From: Rhabdornis inornatus
Taxonomy: Eukaryota; Chordata; Aves; Passeriformes; Rhabdornithidae
NCBI GenBank assembly: GCA_013397075.1
Contig: VWZS01003937.1
Location: 4,422,100-4,486,099, forward strand
Reading direction: 5' to 3'
Length of the DNA: 64,000 bases
The position numbers were made by a program, and so were the translations under genes. Below, piece by piece: positions 23,991-35,900 of this stretch (its first letter is position 1; each line of letters begins with the position of its first letter). The notes under the pieces were generated by a model that saw only the letters and a list, made by a program, of their open reading frames with translations, was not told the origin of the DNA and did not search any database.

Positions 23991-26900
23991 AGCCGGCCTA
24001 ACGCCAGTTGTGAGGTGCTCGGGCCGGTGTGGGTTACATTATAGTACTGATATTAAAGCCGTAAGCATGCGGTACCACGTGTTTAGCGTTATGAGTTCCT
24101 CTTACTAGGTTTTGAATTCGCGGGTTCCTCAGATGTGTCCCTGTGTGATACAAGTATGATGTATGAAAGTAATAAGAACTTCCGTATTTAAAAAGAAGGT
24201 GAAATAGTCAAAGTTCAGGCATTTCACGCCCTCCCCTCTCCCCAGCTTCTTTCTCTGTCTTCACCCTTCCATATGGATCAAAACTGATATACCGCATGAG
24301 TCCCAGATCAGTTTCAGGCTTCATAATCTCTTTTCTCAGGAGCAGCTATTTGTTGTGTTGTTGAGATAAAGAGGATCGCCCATGTTCAGTTTTGGGGAAC
24401 TTTCACTTCAAGTCTGCTTAATAATTTTTGCAAACTGGGTGTCAGGGTTGTCTACTAGCTCTGTATCAACTTTTGCCATTTCATACGGGGAGGTCTGAGA
24501 CATCATTTCACTTGTGAGAAGTAAAAGGAGGGCAGTAACTTCCGAAAGCAGAGAAATTTGCCCACCTAATTGTGTTCAAAAGATAACACGGGCCTGTACT
24601 GTTCCAGAGAGAGAACGTGGGGAAAGATGCAAAGCAGCTTTTATAGATGATATTGTGAAGCAGGTGGGAAATGCAGTCTCCACAGCAAACTAAGGATGGT
24701 GGACGTGCTGTTAGATCCAAGCTGCCATGGATGTTTATGTTGCACATAAACACAGTGTGCACTGCCCAGCAATGCCAGAGCTAGGGATGGAAGTAGGCCC
24801 TGCAGTCAGGGAAGAACTTCTGCTGAGCTTCTGACATTGTGAATGTCTTTATTCTGTAGATAACCAGGGTGTGGAGAAGCTGAACAGTGAGTTTTTTGCT
24901 GGTGGAGTAATGCATGTTCAAAGTCAGTTCTTAAAAATTAAAAATTTGAGGACAGCTAGCAACTTGTAAGGAAGCAACCAAATTATTGCTTTAGGTGGTG
25001 TTCCAGTGGAATCGTCTTTATTTTACATAAATCTCTTTCTAAACGGATACTCATGAAGTAAATGTCTGCTGAAACTGATGAAGAAGCAATAAAAAGTTTA
25101 CAGTTAGCTTTTTGTTTTGTTTAAGAGCGACTCCTACTAGAGTTATCCAGCTTCCTACGGCAACTGAGACTATTAACTATGATGTTAAGGCTTTTGGATC
25201 CTCTCTGCCTGTTAAGGTTATGGAAGCCCTGAAGAAGGCTGATGGTAAGAATGATGTTATTTTTCTCCATGAAAATTGACAGGTGAGAGAATTCTTAACA
25301 TGTCATTAATGCCATTGAAATACTGACTTTGCAAGGGAAGCTAAAATGTCTGTACCTTGCTTTGAATCCAGCCTGGTTATCTATGTAACAATAATTATAA
25401 TAATACCCGTGTGGGTGTGAATGCATGGAAATATCCTTCAGGTGCTGCTAATGCAATTTATTGTAAAAAACCCAGGGTATGAAGAAAGCTAATAGTAGAT
25501 TTTTAGTAACTTTTACTTATTAGTTCTTTCTCACCTTTTTTACATGTCTTGATTTTGCTGTGTCCTAGAGTGGATGCTTAATTTTTTTTCTTTATTTCAA
25601 TTCCCATTTGTTATCTCTTCCAAGAGCAATGGTGATACAAATCTTTGCCTGAGTTCAAAAAATTAGTCTCCTAAGCAATTTTTTTCTCAGTGGATAAGTT
25701 TTTCCTTTATAATAGATAAAAGAGGAACCATATATGTATCTTTAAAGTAATGTTAAAATTGTTGAGCGATTTACAAAGCTATTATAATCTGCTCTAAATA
25801 GATGAAAATGGGTTTTAGGGTTGTCTTTTCATTCTCAGAGGTTGAAGGTTTGTCAAATCAATTTTTAAACTAGATGTAGTAATTCAATATGTTAATCAAA
25901 TAGATGGAAATTCTAACATGGAAACTAATTTAATAGAAAATATTTCTTATTTTCATATAAGAATGAAAGTTTATTGGTTTAAAGGTTATTCTGCAATTAA
26001 AGTGTTCTAAAAATCCGAATGCTTTAAAAAAGTTACTTTTTTATGTAGCTGATGACCAGCTGAGCGTTCAAGTGGATGAAAGTGGATGGGCCTGGCTAGT
26101 TCATAAGGAAAGGCTGATTATTTGGAAGATTGGTCAATCTGCAGTAGCTAAGGTAATGGAAGGGCCAAGATGGAAAGTCTGTATTTTATGCTATTTCAAC
26201 TAGTTATGCAGTTATGGGATTGGAGTTTTTTCAACTGGAGTTTGTCTGGTTTTCCCCCAAAAGCAGCAGGATTTATATGAAGTCATGCTGATGCCTTAAG
26301 TTTTAAGTTTTTCTATTCTGCTTGGATGTGCTTTTCTGATGTGCTAGGGTGATGAAGACAAAACAGTCCTGTTCCAGTTGAGAACTCAAGGACAGTTTCT
26401 GCAAACTTCAGGCCCTAAGCATAAACAACGTGGAGAGAGGAGGGCGGGTTCATGCAAATGAACCAAAACCTATAAAAATGTGAGATTTTGTGACCAAGCC
26501 CTCCTTTGCTTCCATCTTGGAGCCATCCAGGCAGGGACCACGACTGTGGCACTCATACTGCTAGGGTGTGGCTTTTGTAGGCCTTTAGTAGGCCTCTCAA
26601 TAAATACCCATTTTATTCCCCTCAACTCTGTGTGTATCCTCTGTTCCAGCTCCTCAAGGCATCGATGCTAACAACAGTAACTGAAACTCAAGCTTTTGAG
26701 AGAGCTTGTAATTTTTATATTCCTCTCTTCAGTTTTATTTGTCATCTTGACACTAAAGTTAATTCTTTGTATTTTAATGGGTGTGGCTCTTAGGTTAGAT
26801 AGTCTTGATAAAGCTTATTTTGATAATTAAAATCTTGTTGATGTGTTAGAGATGGGTTTAGATTATTCTGGGACCAATTTTCAATTTGCAACATACGCCA

Positions 26901-29900
26901 AAACCACAGGTAGTTTCAGAGGTACTATACATATGTCTCACCTGGATTTCTTAGGTCAAGAATTTTTGTATCCCCTCTGGACAGTGTTTCTTTCAGCATC
27001 ATTTCAGTGATTGATGGTCAGAGAAAAACTGTAGTTACAAAATCAGTTTCTTTCAATCAGGACAATGTATGTTAATTATACAGGTCCTGCAGTTGCAGGG
27101 GAGTGTCAGGTATACACATTCTGGCACTTGGAGAGATTTTCCAAGGGATTAAAATTTTTCTGGTTGTTTAACTTCAAGGGTGTAGGGGAGCGAGGAGCAT
27201 TTCCCCTCTCTATCCTGTTAGTATCTAATAAGCTTTCTCAAGCATTTCTAGTTTAATTTTTTAGAATATTGTATTAAGGAATAGTCAAATAATCTCCAAT
27301 AGAAATAATCCAGTATTGTAATGTTGTGGGAAACACTCAGAAATAAAGAAAACCAGTGATATTTGAAAATTTGAAGATGTTTTTTAGTTGTTTGCTGGTT
27401 GTGACAACCTTGTTGAAATTGTTTTGTGACTTTTTTTGGTTCCCTTACACAATGTCTGGATTATTTGAAATGTAATTTTTTGCAGGGTCAAAAAGTCTAA
27501 AGATTTTGTGGCAGAGGAATAAGTTCTTCCAGTCTCGTATTTGTTATGACATCTCTTTCTTTCTTCCAGTTATCTCTGTGCAAGGAATTGCAGCTGCCAC
27601 CCAGTGACTTCCCATGGAGTTCTAATTTAGCAGCTATATCTTGTCTCAATTCTTCAGGTGAAGCACCTTCTCTTCAGGTGATCAAATTTTAAATTTTAGT
27701 GTTTAAAAGCACTTTAAGAATAACTTTGAATATATTCTTTTTAATCAAAAGGGTATATTCAAAGTATTTGAAAACATATGGTTATATGTGATCTATTCAA
27801 AAGGTCAGGATTGATAGTTAGCAGTAAATACCTTTGAAGCAAACAAACTTCTGCTGGTCCCTTTAAATTGCACCGTGTGCATCTTATAGGATCAGATTAA
27901 GTAATAGTTTTCCCAAGGATTACTTGACATGCTTTCGTAACAAACGAAAATACAGTGAACTAAGAGGTGTTGTGTTAATACACACCAGGGCAATCAGAAA
28001 TGGGGTCTGACCAAGTGCAGTTTAAGTGCTGGCTGAAAACATTGTTCAGTGAATTAATTCCCAATATCCATAGAGGAGAGACAAACCCCAGCACCCTCTC
28101 TTGGCTGGTCTTTGTAAGGAAGCTGACACTGAAAGGACAGACTTAATCTGTCTTGATTGATTGGTTTCCAAAGTGGCTTTTTCTAAATTACTGTCCTAGT
28201 GGGTGAGGTTCGAAGATCGGTTGTGTTCTGAAAGTGTGTTAAGGTGCCCATTACTATCAGTCATGAAAATAACCTCTCATTTTCAGCTTAGATTTCAGCT
28301 AATATATGTGGTGCTCTGATAAAACTGGCTAAGAAGCTGTCCTTGGAAGTAAGCAGCAGGACAGAATATGTAATAGGATCTTTTCTTTTGATTTATTGTT
28401 TTGTTACTCTTCCAGATGATAGAAAGCAATCTTAGTATTTTGGGATTATCTCACAAAACCCGAAATGTTCTGACTTAATAATATCCAGAGAAGTTTAAGA
28501 GGAAGTAATACACCTAACCCTAATACTTTATTTATTGTATTTTAAAATTTCATTGTTCTTTAGCTTGTGAACTGAAAGTCAGTGTCTACTAAAAAATTGG
28601 TTAGAAAACTCCAAGGAGCTCAATAACAACTCCCAGCTACAGTTCTATTGTTCTGTGATTTTTACATGTTTTTTAACAACCAATAGATTAAGTATAATGC
28701 TTTTCTCTAAATCTTTACCTGAACAGTGTCTTGCTTCACACTTTTAATTTGGTATCTGTGATTTCCTGAGTTACACTGTAGGTCTATGCCTTTGAAGAGA
28801 AGAGCCACCATGTGATTTGTTATTTCTCTTAAAAACACTAGGGCAGTTTCTTTGTTAAATTATAGTTGCATTTGAAGTCTTCCTTAGTAGCTTTTAGCTC
28901 TTGGCATCTGAAATTCTCCACTGGCCCTTTTCTGTTTTACAACTGTAGGTTTTGTTTGCATTGCAGCAGCAGACCCTGAATTATCAGGAGCAAGAAGCAT
29001 AGGAAATATTCATTAGGAAAATAAACAAGTATAACATTCCCTGCACAAATTAAGCTGTGCTGCAGAATGTTTTTGTGATTCAGTTTCACGTTTGTCAGTG
29101 TGCATCCATATGCATTTACTACTTTCTCCTGTCTTTGTCACCCACAATCTTGATATGTAAAATAACATGCTTTAGTTAAAGCTGCAGTCTGATTTAATAT
29201 TATCATTATCATCATAATCATCTTGCCTGTTCTGTTAATTGCTTTTTCACTTCAAGTCTCTAGCAATAATGGTTGCTACCAGTGAAGGTTCCGTGCGCTA
29301 CTGGCCCAATCTTGCACATGAAGGATCCTATACAGACACTTGCACAGACTTTGGAGGCTCTCTGTGCAGTTTCCTCACAGCAGTAAAGGTAAAACAGTAT
29401 GATTTATATTAAAATCGATTTCTATGAAAACAATATGATTTACATTAAAATTTATATTAAACCGGTTTTATTCCTAATCTAAAGATGGAAAAATATGCTC
29501 AACTTTATTAGTCTTATATCTGTAATAAATGTCATGAAGGTATCACTTATTTTTTGTCATTAGATTCCAAGGATTATGTGAGAGTTTAGTTCTGTTGTTT
29601 AACTGAAATTGAATTTAATGGATAAAAATGTCACATGAAGCTGAGAAAATGAATCTCTGCCAGTGCTAAGTACCTGTGAGATGTTTGTCTTTTTCTAAGG
29701 ATGCCTTGTGTCTTGTTCAGCGTTTACCCACGTGAGCTGACATAAAGAATTTTAGCTGACAGTAGAGTTTTCTAGAATGTGATTTTAATTTTTTTTTTAA
29801 TGTAGTTGCTTTCTATTTTTGTTAGGGAGGAAGCTTTATTTTATCATCTTCCAGAGGTCAACTAGTCCGGTTAATACCTGATAGTTCTGGCAAGATTCAT

Positions 29901-32900
29901 CAACATGCCCTGCCACATGGGCAGGGCATGTTTTCTGGAATTGGTAGAAAGGTTTCTTCTCTCCTGGGTATATTGTCTCCTGGAAATGATGCTGTGGTAA
30001 GCTTGAGAAAATTAATCTTCTTTAATTTCTCTTTGTAATTTCTAGCCTGTGTTTAAGAAAGGAAAAAGAAAAGGTTGTATAAGGATGTGCAATGACAAAA
30101 AAAGACAAGACTCACTCAGCTCATGTATGTTACTTATATTTCTTTGAAATTTGAAACAAAGACAGAAACAAGATAAATCTCTATGTTTTGTTAAGGCAAA
30201 TGCTGGCCTACTCTTTAGCTCTGAATAAAAGGAGACTTTGGAGTAATAGTCCTTCCTGGGGAGTATGCAATGGTTGCATGTCCTACCCCTTTGTAGTAAC
30301 AGCCTCATTACTATTTGAAGAAACCAGCCTGTAGTTCTTCTTTTCTGATTTAGCACTAGCAAGGGTTGATGATTGGGTTTTGTCTATGAACTCCACAGAA
30401 GTTGGCAGGAAGTACAAGAAATGTATTTAGTATAGATGTTTTTTCATCTATAAAATAAGACTTCTCTTGGAAGTTATCATAATGCTTCTCTTGAGTTCAG
30501 CTTTTGTCGATTGCCCAAGGAAATGACTCTTTGTGGACTGAGAGTGATTTAGATTATTCTATCCAAATATTCAGGCTTTCCTTTAACCTTTTTAGCTTTT
30601 TCACTTTTTAAATGCAGATTTCTAATGTTCTTTGGGATAGAGAGAGATCAAGCTTTTACATGCTAACAAGTTCAAATCTAAACAAATGGGAGATTGATGA
30701 TTCATCAGAACGTTACATTCTCAGCTGGGATATCAACAAGATCCTGAAAGAACATATTACAGATGCAATTTGGGTAAGAGCCAGCCCAACTGAAAAGGGT
30801 TAGTGTGTTTGTTTTAATTGATAGCCTGTTTATATACAGTTACACAACAGATGTATTTCTTTTTTTTAGGGATCTGAAAGTAACTATGAAGATATTAAAG
30901 GAGGAGTAAATATACAATACATGGATTTGCAACAGAATCGGTAAGGAAGTGCACTTGCATCTGGTAAGACCTTCATTAATGAGATAAATCTGTTTTCCTG
31001 CAAAAACTTCACATAATTGCAATTTCAATTTCATTTTACTGGAGTGGAACTGTTGATAAGATAAGCACTTTATATTAGGTAATTAGGTTATCCTGTGTTT
31101 CATGCTATCATCTTTCACCTGATAATAATTCCCTTTACTTTTTTTAGTGTCATTTTATCAGGATTGTGTATTTGTTTTGTCTTGATTTTACAAAGACAAA
31201 AAATTAGCAATTGTAACTTGTTCCAGCAGATGGAGAGAATTTAGTATCTCTTGCATTTGATTTAATTGCATGAAATTACAACCGCCTTGGTTCAGTTTTG
31301 TACTGCAATATGAATACTGTTAATAAAGAAAAACAAATAGCATAGTTTTCCTTTCTAAAAGAGTAAAAGATTGAACAATATCTAGTTGAGATTGTAGTTA
31401 GATTCTTTTTTGAGTGGTAGTGTTTGAGCAAGTAAAATATGTAATAATCATCTCTTGATGGTGTGATATCTGTTGTTGAATAGTGATGGACTGGTCATAC
31501 TTGCTGCAGCATGGCATCCTGGAGATCGTCCCTGTCTTGTCTACTACACTCTGATAACAGTAGAAGATAAAGGGTATCAGATGTCTGATGATGTTGTTGT
31601 GGAGGTCACGCAATATAATCCATCTTTTCAGGTATGCTAATTGAGGTTCTGATACCAACTTAAAAGTTCATGTTTCAGAATATTCCTGTACATAAATCAC
31701 GTGTCAGGTTTTGTTTAAAGGAAAACCAGTTTCCCTTGGAAGTATGTATTTGTAATACTCTGAGGAAAATGTGTACCAGCATCTCTTAATGTTTAATAAA
31801 AACTGTATGTAAAGTTTATGCTTTACATTTTAGGTTATAAGATAAAACCCTCAAAAATAAGTCTAATATGACTCCTACTGATTTATTTTTGTGTGTCTGT
31901 GAAAGTTTCTACAGAGTGATTTTAATCGTATGCTCTTGTAATCCATTTAGAACAGATCTCAAACTCTGAGACTCTTGTTGCAGGACAAGGAATTATGAGA
32001 TCTGTTTTTTGGTCCTTGCCAGGCAGCTGGTTTGCTGGGAGGGGAGGACACATTGGTTGTCAGTGGAATACATTGTCTGTGCTGTGTCTTCTGGAAGCAT
32101 AAACCTGGGGATTAGATTGCTTTGGTAGACTTCTACCACTCTTCCCCCTCTCCTCACTGACTGCAATGGCATCTTAAAGCTCAAAGATGGAAGAAGAGTG
32201 TGAAAACTGTTGAATAATTAATCTGTTTACTTATCTCTCCATGTGAAATTAGCAAGAGTATTGTGCATATGAAAGGGGAAAAATCCCCAGGATCTAAAAT
32301 TTTAGGGCAAATTAAAAGCGATTGTGTTCGTGTCTTTAGGTTGTAAGTTACATCCATACCTCATTGTTAAAAATTAAAACAAGTCCAGGCAGCATGGATT
32401 AGCATTTAGAATTTTGAATGTTTAAGGGATCGATTATATATGTGATATTGTTTGTATTCAACACTTTCAGTCAGAAGATGAAGTGCTGTGCTGCCTGGTA
32501 GTCCCAGATTACTTCAGCCATGCTGCTTTCCTCTATAAGGAAGATGAAGTGTTTGCTTGTTCCACTGGAACTGGCAGAATTTCCTTACCACAGGAAAAAA
32601 TCATATTTGGCATACAAGGTAACTTGCTGTGGAGGGAAATCATGTTTTGTTGGTACCTCCTAATTCAATATTTTTAAAGTATTTAGATATCTCAGAGAGC
32701 AGTGTCATACTTGTGTTCCTTTATTAAATGTTTCAAGTTGGGAATTTCTCATGTGTGTATGGAGAAGTGCTGATGTGACATCCAGTATTGTTACTCTGCA
32801 GTGTTTCAAATGAAAATGAAGCAGATCCCTGTTCTTGGTATATGAAAGGATGGGAATTTTGCTTGTGGGGCTATTTCCTTGGTTTTTCTCTTTCCTAACA

Positions 32901-35900
32901 TTCACTGTGGGTTGATTTTTTTCCTTGAAGTTAACTCAGTGCCAATGTCTCTACGTATGTCATCCATGACCTTCAAAGGTGTTTCCAGGTACAGCAGGAG
33001 CATCAGTCCTTAGGTAGAATTTGAATTAACTGAACCTTGAATTTTTTTCCTCTTTTCGTCGTCTTTTTTTTTTTTCCCCAACACTTGCAGTATCTGGAAG
33101 TCTACATCTAGAGTAGCAAATAGTTCCACAATTTTTCTAAGTCAGGTGCAGTTATCAGTTACTGTTGGTTGATTAATGAAAAAAGTAAATAATTATCTAT
33201 GAAACTCTTACATTTTGGTTTTAAAATGAAGTGGTACTTAGGTGCTTTTTTTTCCCCTCTCCTTATTTTAGGAGATAGTATTTTAGGAGCAGGTTCCTGT
33301 AACAGCCTTCCCATCTTCTTTGCCAAAAAAAGTGGACTTCTCACTATCTTGTCCAGGGAAAATACTTCTGTGCTTCCTGAAGACCTTGAAGATGCCCTGT
33401 CCTCTTCTGTTGCTGGACCAAGAAGTGAGGTAATGATTATTTGCTTCCCAGTTGAAAACAGGGTACAAATAAAGTGGTTTTTTATGTCACTTATAAATTT
33501 TCACTTTGGAAATCCTGGCTTGTTTGGGTTTTAAAGTTTTTTTTGAAATAGAGACTCAAATACTTGTGATGAAGGCAGTTTTCAAAACAAAAATTTTTAC
33601 ATCTGCCTGTTTGGGTAGCTTTTTTTGTTTTCCTTTGTTTCACAGTTGAGGTTTCCATTAAATTTGCATTTTTTTTCCTTGTAGATGTGTTGCTGTCTAT
33701 CACCAGGCCTAATACAATACTATAATCAGTTATTATTAACTAGTATTTTAGTGGAAGGCCTTTGTGTATTGGTCTGATGAAACTGCGTTTTTCTTAACAA
33801 ACTGGTTTCTAGTTAAGTTTGTCTGCAGTTAAACTGTTTTTGTGGGCGATAGTACTCAGGGATACCTTCTAAATACTGTCAAAAATGGTGGGTTTGAATC
33901 TTCAAATAATTATCATTAGAAAATATGATGGGCAGAATAAGTTGGTTTAAGTTCCTTTGCAGATGGTGTGAATTTTGGTCAAATGTCTGTGTGACTTTGA
34001 TTGTAACGTATCTTAGAGGTTTGTGTTTGACTTAATTAACACATCTGCTTCCAGGTGGTGATTTTATTTTAAATCTGTGGCATTACTACTTAAAAATTTT
34101 GTTTTCATTTCATGATGAAGATTAGTATTTGTCTTTCAGCTGAAGTTTTTATTTTGCATTTTCAGAGTCCTGCATTTGATGCAACTGGTAGGCTAGAAAT
34201 TATAGCTCAAGAAGATAAAACCAAATTACTGAAAGCTGCTTTTCTACAGTACTGCAGGTAGAAATTGCATTTCATTTTTGAGACTTTAATTGCTGTTTTT
34301 GAAGGCACTCTGGTATTTGAATAAGAGATTGTCTTGGTTAGGATATTCCTGTGCTATTTTCGTTGTAGATATTTTAATAAGACACATCTTTACTAGGAAA
34401 GCCTTGAATATGCCTTGGGCTAGTGGAGAGGGGTATGTGCTAGAAAGGAGCAGACTTCTGTAATCTCCATCACTTGCCATTTACTCTGTGTAAATTTTCT
34501 GGATACATTTGTGCCAGTGAAACAACTTTCAACTGCATTTTGACTTCTTTATTCTTTAGTAAGTGGTGTTCTGTTGTTGAAAAAACTTTTTCATCCTCAT
34601 TTTTATTTGCCTAACTGTTTTCAGTAATACCTTTGAATATATTTATGGCCATGAAGATTAACTGGTATGGCAGACTTTTGGCAGGATGACCTTTTTTTTT
34701 TTAAGATTGGCTGATATGGAAGAATGAGTGGAAAAAAATACTCTATGTGTCAAACTATCTTGATTACAATAGTTGGAGTGTGGGGAGGCATGTGGTGCTC
34801 CTGAAGGGTTTGATGTTGAGATGAGTGATGTAAACAAAGGAGGAAAAGGAGAAAGAAGAAGATAAACAGATCTGTAGGCTTAGATTAATTATATTTAGAG
34901 GGATTTGTTTTCAATATTTATGTATTTAAAAATAAAACAAGCAACCCACAAACCCTCTTAGGACTATTCTCCTAAAGAGTCTTAAAACTTGGAAAGAACA
35001 GGTTTAAGATAATGAGAGGTAGGGGTGCTATTGCCATAGAACTTCATGTGAGGTAAAAGATAATAAAGGGGATTAGGCACAGAGGATAAAGGATACCAAT
35101 AAAAGATCTGTAAAACAATGTCTGTCTCTAAAAATTCAGACAAATTCTGCATGTGTTCAGAAGTGTCATTAAACAGAAGTGCTGCTGAAGATGGCTGGAG
35201 TAGCTGTGGTCTGAGAGCACGGTTAACAAACATGATGTCATTGAGGATGTGTACAAGGGGGTTGGAAACAGAAGGAAGTGGGAGGTAGTAAGGAAACAGT
35301 ATGAAAGCTGGAAGATATTTCAATAAAAATCTGGGTTATATTTATGAAACCAGGAGAAAATAATAGTTTTATGTATATAGTAGTTATTCTGAATGTTTTT
35401 CCAGAAAAAAATAGTCTGATAATATGAATGGAGCAGTCTTCCACAGAACAGATGTAGTAGTGGCTTGTGCAGATGGCCAGTGAGTTGATGCAGACCAAAT
35501 AATGGAAGGTTGTGCAGCCACTGGAAGTGTAAAGTGAGCTCTGGCAGCTCTACTGACCTAGTGATCTTTAGAGGGGATAGGAAGTTCTATGGAAAGATCA
35601 AGTTGACCCTTTCTGATGGCACTTCATGATTTGAAGGAGATAATAAAGTCCCATGTAATTTCCTTAGAAACACATCCTGCTGGGTAGTAAAGATAGGCCT
35701 TTCTTTTTTTAATAGAAGATCCAGGATATTCCAGTTTTTCAAAGGTATCCTTTAGTTTACCATTGTGCAGTTTCTGGATACACTGCTGGGTTGCTGGGTT
35801 GGGTTTGGGTTTATTATTTTGTAGATATCTTGGTCATGTAAGTGTTCACACTGAAAGTTTAAGGAAAAATATAAATACCTCCACTACTGGACTCACAATA

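Larger units (their letters stand above)
25126..33429 (+). other. NUP133: NUP133 N-terminal beta-propeller exons 2-11
   Basis: Residues about 62-500, corresponding to the seven-bladed propeller of human NUP133. Exon 1 (residues 1-61) is the Ser/Ala/Pro-rich disordered tail with SPVLFSP. Recognisable stretches include GWAWLVHKERLIIWKI (exon 3), LCKELQLPPSDF (exon 4), VLWDRERSSFY (exon 7) and CSTGTGRISLPQEKI (exon 10). Intron 7 is short (96 bp). All blades appear represented and no exon seems to be missing. Confidence 0.85.
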
